Notes: a model not told the origin generated them from the letters alone. Shown: positions 9,147-19,350, counted from the stretch's first letter. The stretch: DNA of 19,689 nucleotides from Aureobasidium sp. EXF-3400 (GCA_024195585.1 SWBL01000571.1:1-19689); one strand, 5' to 3'. Numbers and translations are program-made.

Positions 9147-11086
9147 CGAGATGGTGGTGCATAAGCATAGAGTTCCCACAATGCTGCGTTCCCGTGTCGG
9201 TAGATGTCCTGTACATTGTACATCATGCGGGTCTTGGTGTCATCTGCATATGTCGCCCGGCCGACGCCGACAACCTTGAAGAGCCTTTTCCATGCACGCA
9301 GCACATTGAGTGTTGTACGGAGTACTTGGCCGGGTACCTACAGCTCACGCCAACGCACCCCACTCACGCAGAGGAGCTGAGGTTGAGAGATATCCTGGAG
9401 TAAACGTTCGAATCTTGAAAGCAAGTGGCGCGAGCAATGCGTGAACCAGGATGCTTCCTTGGTTGCCTGTGTGCTTGCTTTATCAGACAGCTTTGATGCG
9501 TACTCGACCAATGAGACTCGAGTCTCGAAAACGCATGTGACTTCCTTCCTGCATGCAGCGCGCTCATGTCACAGTTATGGCGTGCTCTTCTGTGGTACAA
9601 AAAGATGGCTGAGTAATTTTGATACAGCAAAGCAGGGTGATGTCCGTCATCGATTGGGCAATTCACCGCTTATCGTATGAGTAATCTAACATATATAACC
9701 CGATATATGAGGTCTCTAATAAAGACGTCAGGCACGTGGTCCTGATCACCATTGCATATGCGGCTCGAAAGTCCGTGACGAGTGGTGCGACGAGAGTTGA
9801 TCAGTTCATTATTTGAGAAGAAATGTCCGCGATGAGAAAGGAATGGTTTGCGAACTCTAATTGCGAACCACACCACGCCTGCCGCCGTCGTGATGGTAGC
9901 GCTGGTCATCTTATGCACTACTGCACATTGCTGTTTGGCTCCTCCTGCATGAACTCGAGCGGTTTGTGAAGGATTTGCGACATACTGCGCTGCCGAGCCT
10001 AGTGTAAGGGCGTTGTGTTTCGTGTGCTGTCGAGTACAGCAAATGTACAGGAGATAGCGACAAGGATCGTAGCGTTGCTGCGTCGTTGCCTAGTCAGGAT
10101 GTATACTCCGTAGTATGTAGATGAACGAGGTCAAGTCCCCACACAAATGCACGCCAGGAGGAGTGGGGTTGTCGCGCGTACATGGGCGCAGCTCCGAGAG
10201 ATTATTATAGCAGAGCCAATATTGACACCGCATGTGGAAGTTGCAGCCTCGGTGTGTCTGCCTTCTAATGGTGTGCCATGGCCGAACATTTGAAATCGTT
10301 CGCACGTGCTGGTGCGTAATCGGCGCTGAACTCTCGAAGGATGCTTGGCTAGCTGGCAAGAAGGATTTACAATCAGGGCAGTCAGTGCTGCGGTCTATCA
10401 TGACGACGACAGGAGAAGACAAATAATTCACCCCCTATTTGTGTGTCTGCCACGTTGCGAGTGCGAGCAGGTTCAAGAAAAGGTTATGATAAGGTTGAGA
10501 TGGTAGTGGAGAGTCCGATTCTTGCGGAGGTAAAGTCGATCATGGCGCAAAATCTCGATAGCAGACAGGAAATTGCCTTTACGCCCGCTCTGAAACGCTG
10601 AGGCTCTGCAGTTCTGTCATGTCCAACTTTTTTCTCACGGTACTGCATACATCATCGTTTGTAACAGCAACGCTGGATATGAGAAAGACACAGATGATGT
10701 AGTTGACCCAATTCATGCTGTTTCAACTCTCGAGATGGACCTTTGTCGATCGAGGATCGAAGCACAATGGTTGTTCCAATTCAACCGTGCCTGACGATCT
10801 CCATCACGTAGAGATCCTCCATCGCGCACCCCGAACGATTGAATCTTTTGAGTCATTGGCATGCAGCGAAGCGAGAACAAGTATTGAACTATGAAAGAAA
10901 CATTCTGTCTTGTACTGAGCTTAAACATACGCAGTGGGGTTTGCAAAAGGTAAATCGAAATTGCAAGCTGACCGCGTGGAGAAACAGCACACTACATTAG
11001 GAAAGAGGTCCAAAAAGCGTCACATATTTGGAATGGAAGGAACATTGGTTTTGAAAGGATGAAGTGCTCAATTGAGTAGAGATAAA
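9147..11086. other. About 1.9 kb without a supported gene
   Basis: Open frames on both strands are at most about 113 codons and overlap one another. None has a recognisable domain. By eye the base composition is not extremely AT-rich, so gross RIP decay is not evident. A 9-mer TACGGAGTA at 9316-9324 recurs inverted as TACTCCGTA at 10104-10112. Confidence 0.5.
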
Positions 11087-11431
11087 CTAATAAGGCGCGA
11101 TTGTTTCTGCTGCCATGGGGTATAATGATGCCAATGAAATGATTCCCGAAACACCGATGCCAAAGACCCAAACAAGTAATAGAGAAATCCGTAAAAGCGT
11201 GTCGAATATGTGAGGTCGTCGATCAGAGACATGAAGATGGTGTACATGACGTTCAGCCGGCCGGCGTGCAACGAAATACTCCTTGGTCATCGTTGATGAT
11301 AGCATGAGAAGACCAACGAACGCGGTCCTCGAGTTGCATTCTAAGGAGCAAGTGTGAATGCCAAAGAGGGCAAGCACAAGCATGTGCAATGGCGGGCCGC
11401 TGATTTGCGCTGGCAGTGGGGGTGGAGCCAT
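11087..11431 (-). CDS. Candidate open frame with one predicted membrane segment (weak)
   Basis: An ATG at 11431 opens a 114-codon frame with a Pro-rich start (MAPPPLPAQISGPP) and a C-terminal hydrophobic segment (ISLLLVWVFGIGVSGIISL) that could span a membrane. A second hydrophobic patch follows residue 15. It lies downstream of a convincing-looking promoter and leader on the same strand, and could be a later exon of that unit. An overlapping minus-strand frame (11068-11271) is also hydrophobic, so the reading frame is uncertain. No family is recognised. Confidence 0.2.
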   Translation of the reverse strand: MAPPPLPAQISGPPLHMLVLALFGIHTCSLECNSRTAFVGLLMLSSTMTKEYFVARRPAERHVHHLHVSDRRPHIFDTLLRISLLLVWVFGIGVSGIISLASLYPMAAETIAPY

Positions 11432-11663
11432 GCATGCTGCGGATCATGCTTCGAATTGAAGAGGTGGGGATCCAATAAGAATAGATGCTCAAATGTGCCC
11501 GCTTCCAAGATGCAATCAAGTCAATGCTGGTGCAGTGCTGGAAGTGGGCAGCTGATGGATGAATAGATTGGTATGCACGCCTGGCGTGCAGACGATCATT
11601 CGTCGTGAAACATAGGTGTGGTGGTGTTGTGATTGTTCAGAGTCATCCGAAGTGATTGATGAT

Positions 11664-11738
11664 TCACTTGGGAAGAGGAGGAAGAGGCCTGTTTGGGGGA
11701 GGACCAGGGCAAGGAGGAAATTCGAACATGGCAGGCAT
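11664..11738 (-). CDS. Small Pro-rich ORF, 24 codons (weak)
   Basis: This is the first ATG downstream of a fungal-style leader; the start context is CTCACAATGCC, close to the fungal consensus. The product is MPAMFEFPPCPGPPPNRPL followed by PPLPK and TGA. Pro-rich starts of this kind occur as first exons, and a GT at 11667-11666 could be a weak donor (GTGAAT) into downstream sequence, but I could not settle an acceptor. It could be a true first exon, a uORF or chance. Confidence 0.22.
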   Translation of the reverse strand: MPAMFEFPPCPGPPPNRPLPPLPK

Positions 11739-11912
11739 TGTGAGAAAGAGTTGGTTGTTGGGTGATGGATGATGGTTGGATGGTAAAGTGGGTTGAGAGA
11801 GTCGAGTGATAGTTGTTGATGCTTTAGTGTATGTAGATTGAAGCTTGTAGTGGGTTGTGTGTGGAATGAAAAGAGCGGATGGAATGGGAGTAGGTAGGCA
11901 TCTATATATCTT
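11739..11912 (-). promoter_or_regulatory. Putative core promoter and 5' leader
   Basis: On the minus strand a GATATATAGATG element (TATATA at 11902-11909) is followed by a long leader with CACACACAACCCACTACAAGC, CATCAACAACTATCACTCGAC and pyrimidine-rich runs, ending in CTCACAATGCC at 11738. This matches the architecture of active fungal promoters: a TATA element, then a CT/CA-rich transcribed leader free of ATGs. It is the strongest sign of a transcription unit in the gene-poor block. Confidence 0.4.
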
Positions 11913-12893
11913 GACACAGTGATAGACGCCTCAAGTAATTGCCCATGATGCAACCCAACCTGAAGCACAAGGGTGGGTGACTAACGCTCGGAGGGTCCGT
12001 GGGTCCAACAAGAAAAGGAGACACCGCAGCCGGGCTAGTATTTCGTATCCGTTCGGCAGCAAGGCTGACAAGACTAATCTTGGAACTAACCACCTGGACT
12101 GTGACGTTTCTATTCGGATGATCAAGAGGCAGCAATTAATTAATCCGCATTCTACATCGTATCCTTGTTTCACGTCTTGTCTCGCAGCCTTCGGATTCCG
12201 TCTTTCCTTCTGACTGTGCCGCACGAGGGCAGCGGTGAAGTGGCCGACTTGCTATTGTGCGTTGTTGCTGCTGCCCAGCCCTGAGGTACCTGCTTCGACT
12301 CGAAACCTACTGCCGTGTCAGCAACGAATGGCTGACTGGGTGCTTGCTCAGCTAAGCAGCATGGCAGTTACCCTAAGCATGCAAGCGATCCAGGTCAAGG
12401 TTTGGTCCGGTTTAAGACAAAGCCAAAAGCACCGAACGCAACGGTCATCAACGGTCAACCGTCGACCGACAGACATGTGTCTCAAGGTGAATATGCGGGT
12501 TACGGGATTCGTGGCAAATTGCGCTGTCGACGATACAAACGCCGCCTATGATCAATCGACTGATTTCCTAAACATGACTCGTCCGTCGCAGACCTGACGT
12601 CGCACATAGCCCAATTTCTTCACTTAAAGCATTTTCATCTAAACAGAGGTCTAAGCGAGTGATTGCCCGACCGAACGCCTGTAGAATTTTCATGGAAAGA
12701 ACTTTCTTTTCAGCGATCTCGGGCCACTCTATTCGACCTGATCGGTCAGAGCAACTGTGTCGTACGCTGTTCCCTCAAGCCCGAAGTGCCGGGAAAAGGA
12801 CGAGATGGATGAATCGTACACCGTAGGCAATCTCGATGCTTACCACCGGAGCATCTCCAGTGATCGGCCCATGTGAATGGGTAGTTCCCGCGT
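11913..12893. other. About 1 kb without a supported gene
   Basis: The sequence directly above 11912 would be upstream promoter for the minus-strand unit. Open frames of up to 120 codons (12235-12597 plus) have no recognisable features. A short internal repeat of AACGGTCA occurs near 12440-12460. Confidence 0.5.
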
Positions 12894-13504
12894 TTACACG
12901 TGGTCGCTCGCATGCCTGTCAAAAAGTCGTCGAATTTCCAAGGAAAACCCACTCTCTATCCCGTACTCGTCATAGTTATCGCGGATGTGTATGGAGTCAT
13001 CCCAAAAGTCCGACTGGTGACTGGGAAGAACCAACAGGATCCCGAGCTGCTGGTACTTTTTCCAAGTTTCACAGCCTTCCCCAGATCAACAGGGGCGCGC
13101 TTGCGAGCGGCACGGTGATTCTTTGCTTTTTCTGCGATTCGGCTGCATATTTTCATTAGACAACATTCCACGATCTTTCCATCTCGGTTCTGTCGAGCTC
13201 TTCTTGCATGGTCACACAGAACATCATGGCTGAATCTGTGTTCGCATCGCTCATATCCGGTCGTCATGTTTTCTCAGCTCTTACGATTGTTCGCTTCCCG
13301 GCAGCCCCGAAACTCGGGGCGTATCCCCGATTCCGTACAATGGTCGACACGCAGCTCGCACAGCCCTGCTGGAGAGAAGATCGTATCATGCATGCCGTTG
13401 CTATCCCAATGCGTAATCAGAAAATAGATCTCCTTAGAGCCGCATCCTGATCGATATATTTCTGCATCCTCGTTGACGCTATCGAACGTGCCATGATGCA
13501 GCAT
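12894..13504 (-). other. Cluster of protein-like frames; possible spliced gene or gene remnant (weak)
   Basis: Three adjoining minus-strand frames read like protein. First, ATG at 13504 opens MLHHGTFDSVNEDAEIYRSG... with KEIYFLITHWDSNGMHD, ending near 13274. Second, 12956-13267 carries YERCEHRFSHDVLCDHARRAR. Third, 12894-13085, no ATG, ends in TAA and reads WKKYQQLGILLVLPSH, then DNYDEYGIESGFSLEIRRLF. A GTAAGA near the end of the first frame could be a donor. The joins are not convincing: one possible intron has a poor GTGCCG donor. It could be a real multi-exon gene, a decayed one or chance. No domain is recognised. Confidence 0.2.
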
Positions 13505-16478
13505 TGCATTCTCTGCTTGCTACCTAGAGCGTAGCCTCGACCTACTGCACAGCACGTACGACGCGCGAGGCCGCGAATTTGGGATAACGCTGCGCGCGTC
13601 TCCTGAGTCTCACCGCTTACGGCTGCTGCCCGCACTGGACCTTTGTCTTCAGACCGGACCTTGACCCTAAAGTCACAGACCTTTGAAGCATCAGTTCGCT
13701 TCGACTTTGACTCGGTTTCGAGAAAGATTTTCTTCCTTCTAGTCTTTTCCAACTGGTGCAGGTAAAACCTCGCGTTTCACGTTCGCTTAGACTGTGGTCA
13801 TTTCCCCCAGCCAGACCCTGACATGGCCCGTACCGCTTGACATGTGGCTATCCAAGGCCTTTCATACCAACCCTGATAATTTTGCGCATGGCACGTGTAA
13901 GTTCACAGACCTCTGGTCTTATTCCAGGATCCAGACAGAGTCCCTGGCCCTTTTGTCAGCAAGTTATTTCCGACTTAGCGAGGATCGAGCACTCTCAGGG
14001 ATCGTATCACGGAAACATAGAGTTCGCGACAGATGGTGCGTTTCTCCAGATGTTGTCTAGACACTTGTCTCCCCGGTTCATGCACAGTATGGCCACGTTC
14101 AGCTCCGGATTCATGTACTCATGCAGCTGCGCCAGCTACCTGGTTACTGGCTTCGGACCTGTAATAGATTGACTATTCTGACGAGAGGCCCTCGGTGACT
14201 CAGCCCGGGACTTGAAGCTCGAACGGAAGCACTTGTTAGATTAGTTTGAGAACCTATGAAGATCTCTGTCCCGTGCAGACACTGAATTATAATCAAATCA
14301 TTCCAACATGCGTGCATACCAATGCATGAAGCATCTGCATGCATACCACTTAGCTGCGCCGAAACTCGTCGCCTTGCGATACCGAGCACGGTCACAACGT
14401 CCTTTATCGTTTCAGTCTTGAGGATCTTTGCTGTGACTGTTGTGACTGTCAAACCATACCCTGCCAGTGCGGGACCATCTTCTGGAAGTGTGTCCTCCAG
14501 GAAAAGAGTGCCGGCCAAATGTCGGTCAAGCCGCCTGGACCCTTGATGAGGATCAACCTCCATGAATTACGGACCCTTGAAACACTTCGAGTACTTCTAA
14601 CACCACCTGGCTATTTCGCATGCGTATTGCAGGCTGCTGTTGAATCATGAATATCTCGGCGAAGTGAGGGCTGGGTTTGCACGTAGAGAACCCTATTCTC
14701 TGTTTGCACCTTTGATCATGTTCGTGTTTCACGTCCACTTCCTCGTTCTCGCACAACGGCGCACTATTTCCTGCAAACCGCTCAAGATATCCGTGCAAGA
14801 AGACTGTCAATCCGAACCGAGTACTCGATGTTTCTTAGGTTCGTCGCGTATATTGAAAGCATGCGTGGAGTGTTTCCAACTCCATCGCTGTCTTGGGTGC
14901 CAGCAAAAACTACTGCGCTGCCCCGTTGACTAGCATCACATGTTCGAGTCTTGAGTCTGAAATCCTTATCCGAATTCCCCATATCTTCTGGCCGGTTGTA
15001 CTCCACTAATATAGATGGACTTCCGATGCTAGGGATCAAACTACGGGATGGCGACAAGATCCTTCCGCAACGCTTATCCAACGGTTATACTGATTCAACT
15101 CCACCATGGCCTGACACCTAAGAATACCTGGATGCTAGCAAAAGAGCAAACGAGGCAAAGATCGCTCCTGCCTAACCCTCACTCAGGGTACCTCTTTCCA
15201 GATCCGGTCGGCTGATCGTCATACGAGCATGGCTCCAGACTTCGAAGAGGTCCTCTGATCTGCAACACGTTCTTCACCATTTGCGTACTCCCTCAACATA
15301 CGAACGCTCGTAGATCTTTGATGTATTCGATTGCGCCATGTACCAGCAGATCAATTCATCTCATGCACAGAGACTGTTACTTGTATCGTACAGCGGATCC
15401 TTGGACCCTGGCCGCTACTTAGTACTGCACCACCGTCGTCGTGGTTAGACAGTACCGGACCGTTCCTTGACATATGCTATGCAAATGCTGTTACAGGTAT
15501 GGTGATATACGGCCGCAACGTTCAATCAGTGCGCCCCGTAGGTCTCTTCGATGTCTGACACTTGCACTCGTTTACGAAAGTCACGAGGCCTTGCCACGTC
15601 TCACAACAGACACTCCGTCTATGCGCGTAACAGAGGCGGCGATCAAACAAGTTCAGCGTCCAGGTCTTTCAACGATCTTGAACGGTGCTGTCTCAGTACG
15701 AAGAAATGCGGAGAGAGAACAACGGCGCAACTATCGATGACGGGATCAGAAACACAACGGCAACGACCCATATATCAACACCACCCCGCTCGCCGCTGTC
15801 TATGTTTCGCATGTCTGTTAGAGTTTGGCGTATACTTAACGTTATGTGGGGACACAACTGCCCCTACAAGCTGCATGTCTTGGACTTCAGCTTATATCGA
15901 CCTTGTCTTGCTATAATGTCTATAGTGTGCTAACATCGTCGATCAGTCGCCCTCGACTATCGTTTCACTGCTGACTAGTTGCAACTCGTCTAAGAGAATC
16001 TCAACTGCATGTCGAGTCAGCCATCGTCCATTGGATTGAACAATCCTTGCCGCAGGTGACAGTCAAGTCGTCTCCGGGACTCGTGACTCTCTGGTAGATT
16101 CGGAGCCTAACACAGCCAGAAAAGGAGTAACTACAAACATCCATTCAATTTGGAAGCGTCTTCTGCATACGAACAAACATAACAAGGCGTCGATATCATC
16201 TTTCCCGTTCCGAGGATGTCTGGCTTTTATGCTTATTCGAGTTTGGAGAAATGCTGTATGCTCTCCATCTACAATCACTAACCAAGTCATTTTGGGATAG
16301 CATGTTTTACACATCACAACAAAGCGCACGAAAATTCTTGCAAGAATTGATTTCATTGTGTAGTTCGAGAGCATATCTACGAGCCACAAGAACTCATGGC
16401 TTGATCCATGACGACGATGCCGTGAGCAATCTCTCCAGTGTACAAGACCTGATGAACCTCAGCAGGCCCTTCACTTCT
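13505..16478. other. About 3 kb without a supported gene
   Basis: Open frames reach at most 139 codons (14144-14563 minus) and conflict between frames. The plus-strand frames at 15551-15933 contain a protein-like Ser/Thr-rich stretch but no join or domain. A small palindromic cluster of ATGCAT/GCATGCAT lies at 14308-14345. The segment next to 16479 is probably the 3' flank of the minus-strand gene that follows. Confidence 0.5.
16164..16179 (+). repeat. 16-bp direct repeat, copy 1
   Basis: TGCATACGAACAAACA occurs here and again, in the same orientation, at 18071-18086. The two copies bracket the unrecognised gene at 16479-17910. At this length a chance match within the window is uncommon but possible. 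Confidence 0.5.
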
Positions 16479-17910
16479 TCAGCTAAGGCGTGCATGGACT
16501 GTATGGCCTGCATAGGCTACCATGTATGCCCTGAGATTGGCATATGCAGTGCACAGATATTCTCTTTGACCTGCTTCCATGGCCTCTCCCATCATTTCCA
16601 TGAACATGACTCCTTCAGTGCTGTTCAGGAGGTCCACGCCAAATTCGGCGACGGTGCTTGAGACCATCGTTTCATACTCTTCGGCCAGGAACTCAGACGC
16701 GGTACTTGTTGAATTGACAATCAGAATCGTCTTGATCTTTGCAAAAGAACGGCATAGGGCAAGTCTGTTGTCTTCTCTGACCGCCTGTTTCAAAGCGTTG
16801 ATGTGGGTGGTGAGGTTTGGCATTTCGAGCACACGAATGCCGTACGTGTGACAGATCTGGGAGATCATTCCGGTGTACTCGTTCGTAGTTGAGAGCGTAC
16901 TGATCAAAGTCTGGACTGGGGCCACTTCTGCCCCCTCATTATCGGCCTCGACCTCAGTAGGCTCATCGATGGGGCTATTCATTTGGTCTTGATCACCCAA
17001 GAGAGAGAGAGATCCATGAGGTCTTCATCATCCTGGAGAACATCATCGTTTGGGTCTTCATCAGCCAAGGTGTCGGGTTTGTTGAGTCTGCTAGAGGTTC
17101 GAAGTACCTACGGAGAGTCAGTTAGGACGATTGATCCAATTAGCGGCGACATACCATGTTCATCTGTGAGTTTGTGCGAGAACCAGGCTTAACTTTAGTT
17201 CCAGGCTTAACCTTAGTTCGAGGGCTTGTATCAACAAGTCAGTACTCCGCAACATTGTCAGCGTGTGGGTATACGTACGTCAAGCGTAGAAACATATCAG
17301 GCGAGACACTGCCATCTGTTCTCTGGAATCGATATAGGCCTTTGAGGTAACGCAGGCAGATGGTGATCATCTCATGGCCTTGCAGTTGGAACACATATGC
17401 GACGAGCTGTTTACTTAGATCAGTGTCCATATCAGAAATGTTTATCGGGACACTCACGAAGGCCTCGGTTCCTGTGGATTTGATAGAAATCCATTCCATT
17501 TGCAGGAGCTCTGGCTCTGCTCCGAGTTTGCACGTAGCACTTGCACAATTTGCTTTGTTGAACGCGCGTGTGCCCTGTTGCAGTTGTCGAAGGATGTCGT
17601 CGTCGGCGTTGCGCTCCTGGATTGCGATACCTGGAAACGCTTCGCACATCCGAGTTCTGTCAGTAGCGTTCTCTAGTTTCATAGCCCGCGACAAGTTTGT
17701 CTCTGCCTGAGCCAGAATTTGGCGAAAAGTCATACCGCCGTTGTAGCTTCTGTCCAGGTCGTTGCGGTAGCCGATCCAGATACTCCTCTGCTCATGACTG
17801 GGGAAGTTCGCATCGTCAGAGAAAGGCTCGTTTTGACAACCGCTGTGAGATTCGCCCTCTGGTGCGAAGCAGACGGGGGGTTTCTGTTTTTGACGGATCG
17901 AACGACCCAT
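16479..17910 (-). CDS. Unrecognised four-exon gene, frame disrupted at a (GA)n microsatellite
   Basis: I do not recognise the family. Start ATG is at 17910 (MGRSIRQKQKPPVC; the codon upstream in frame at 17919 is TTG). Exons: 17458-17910, 17279-17406, 17155-17224 and 16479-17107. Introns: 17407-17457 (51 bp, GTGAGT, in frame with no stop), 17225-17278 (54 bp, GTACGT, CTGAC branch-like) and 17108-17154 (47 bp, GTATGT, CTAACTGAC branch-like). The first part is mixed alpha-type sequence (MTFRQILAQAETNLSRAMKL, ICLRYLKGLYRFQR). Exon 3 encodes two copies of TKVKPG. Exon 4 begins with an acidic linker (ADEDPNDDVLQDDEDLMD). As read, this frame stops at 16979 (about 259 residues), but the acidic linker and a helical 160-residue C-terminal region (ISTLSTTNEYTG, then HTYGIRVLEMPNL, EFLAEEYETMV) continue in another phase from the microsatellite to TGA at 16479. 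Changing the repeat by one GA unit would make one frame of about 428 residues. No signal peptide or membrane segment is seen. Confidence 0.7.
17001..17012. repeat. (GA)6 microsatellite inside coding sequence
   Basis: GAGAGAGAGAGA on the plus strand, which is (TC)6 in the coding direction, encoding Ser/Leu in the acidic linker of the unrecognised gene. The open frame changes phase exactly at or just after this tract: exon 4 is two bases off a multiple of three. Slippage by one unit is the simplest explanation. Confidence 0.85.
17183..17218. repeat. Two-copy 18-bp tandem repeat (TKVKPG)
   Basis: Units 17183-17200 and 17201-17218 differ at one base. They lie in the short third exon of the unrecognised gene and encode two copies of TKVKPG in a basic, probably disordered linker. 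Confidence 0.85.
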
Positions 17911-18197
17911 ATTGAACAATGCCTATGGGAGTGGCGTTGTTGTGTATGCGAGAAGATGAAGCGAGTGAAATATTTCAGATGTGAGCAGGGCAGGTGAGTG
18001 TTATGGATGGAAAAATGATGTGGTCGTGAAACTTTATCTAACTCATGCGCGATGCCGAGCAAACGACGCATGCATACGAACAAACAAACAACTCGAGCGG
18101 ATCGAGTGAGGGAATCCCGAGAAGTCGCACACACAGATAATGCGAGCGAGTGGTAGTTGCGTGTGGAGTAAACAAAAGGATTTCCTGTAAGTCTACT
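17911..18197. other. Promoter region of the unrecognised gene and SDR 3' flank
   Basis: A 287-bp gap between two genes on the same minus strand. The part next to 17910 is the likely leader; the rest must hold both the SDR terminator and this promoter. The second copy of a 16-bp direct repeat lies at 18071-18086. No clear TATA element is seen. Confidence 0.5.
18071..18086 (+). repeat. 16-bp direct repeat, copy 2
   Basis: TGCATACGAACAAACA, identical and in the same orientation to 16164-16179; it continues as a short CAAA/CAAACAAAC run that the first copy lacks. Confidence 0.5.
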
Positions 18198-19276
18198 CTA
18201 TAAACCCACTCTTTTCAGACTGATTTTCCACAGGCGGTTTTCTGCCTCTTCATCATAGGCATATGTGGCATAGCCACATCTACCAATTCCCTCGTCCTCT
18301 GCAAGTGCTGGCGCTACTCCAACCTCAGCAAGATACAGTCCACCATGTGTCTCGAAATAAGGACTCAAAGCAGCCCACACTGTGGTGGCCGCTCCCTGTT
18401 CTGCATTGCACTCAATCTTCTTGAAATACTCTGGATCACCAATGCTCAGGAGATCTTCCACCTTTTGATGCCGCATGAGCTCTGTTGAAAGAATTACGCC
18501 AGGGTGGACAGAAAGACCACGAATGCCGTGGTCACCATAGACTCTGTCGATATAGTTGGCCATGTAGATGTTTGCTGTTTTGCTTTGTCCATAGCCGGCA
18601 TAGGGGTTGTAGCTTCCTTCCTGTGCAAACTCCATATCGTCGAAACGGACGGGGCTGATGAGATGGCCACTGCTAGACAGATTGATGACGCGAGATTTAC
18701 GCTCGGGCGAAGCTGATGACAGTAGAAGAGGCTTGAGAAGTTCAAACAGCAGGAAGTGGCCGAAGTGGTTACTTCCCATATGCGTTTCGAAACCACTGAC
18801 GGTCTTGCCTTGAGGCGCTGCCATGACACCTTCAGATTGTCAATATCGATCTTATTGAATTTCATAGCATGCGTAACCTTACCAGCATTGTTGATCAATA
18901 TGTTGAGTTTGTTGCTTCGAGACTTGAACTCAGCAGCGGCTGATCGTACACTGTCAAGATCACCCAGATCCATATTCAAGAAGTCGATACCCTGCCCAGC
19001 TGGCGAGTCTTTCGTGATAGCCTTGATAACAGCTTGGCCTTTCTCAACATTGCGGAATGTCAAGTAAAGTTTTGCTCCAGTCTGGTACAAAGCTCTCGCA
19101 GTCTGAACTCCTAAACCAGCAGAGCATCCGGTGATGATAATGACAGCATCGCTGAGCTTGTCTGTGGCGTTTAAATCCTGCACGATCTCGAGAGCGGTCG
19201 GCCTGTCATCGCCAATGCCTCTCAAGTTTGCATGTCTTGCAAGATATGGGCGAAACAATTCCGTGGTTGGCGACAT
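18198..19276 (-). CDS. Short-chain dehydrogenase/reductase (classical SDR, retinol-dehydrogenase-like)
   Basis: NAD(P)(H)-dependent oxidoreductase with a Rossmann fold; the substrate cannot be predicted. Exons 18883-19276 and 18198-18829 are joined across a 53-bp intron (18830-18882, GTAAGG donor, CTGAAG acceptor), which completes NNAG|VMAAPQGKT. Length is about 341 residues. Nucleotide-binding motif TGCSAGLG is at 49-56, MDLGDLDS around Asp103 (adenine pocket), NNAG 129-132, Asn152 in SNHFGHF, Ser in NLSSSG (183-185), and the catalytic pair Tyr211 and Lys215 in YGQSK. The full Asn-Ser-Tyr-Lys tetrad is present, so the enzyme is probably active. Arg75 follows the second strand (LTFRN), favouring NADP(H). 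The long N-terminal extension before the fold (about 40 residues) and size suit the retinol dehydrogenase/WWOX/TIC32-like fungal group. No signal peptide is apparent, so a cytosolic location is likely. Confidence 0.94.
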
Positions 19277-19339
19277 TTGAATGTGATGATGCGAGGACGA
19301 TGTGAGAGAAGGGGCACTCTGAGAGTCTGTCTGTTCATT

Positions 19340-19350
19340 ATATATATAAA
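19340..19350 (-). promoter_or_regulatory. TATA element of the SDR gene
   Basis: On the minus strand TTTATATATATAATG lies about 65-75 bp upstream of the SDR start codon at 19276, and the leader after it is C/T-rich (CCCCTTCTCTCACATCGTCCTC). Position and composition fit a core promoter with a short 5' UTR. Confidence 0.55.

Noticed and set aside
9044..9304. A YADDT string in a minus-strand frame, reminiscent of a reverse-transcriptase active site
   Set aside because: No other reverse-transcriptase motif surrounds it, the flanking residues do not fit, and the frame overlaps the plus-strand splice-signal series. Judged coincidental.
9315..10112. TACGGAGTA and its inverse TACTCCGTA about 780 bp apart, as possible terminal inverted repeats of a small element
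   Set aside because: The match is only nine bases, is not extended, and no target-site duplication is seen. Too short to call an element.
14144..14563. 139-codon minus-strand open frame
   Set aside because: No recognisable domain, odd composition in its second half, and no leader or splice context. A frame of this length in this GC range can occur by chance.
15551..15933. Plus-strand frames with Ser/Thr- and Arg-rich protein-like stretches
   Set aside because: Two phases look equally protein-like over the same bases, and neither has a supported start, splice path or domain.
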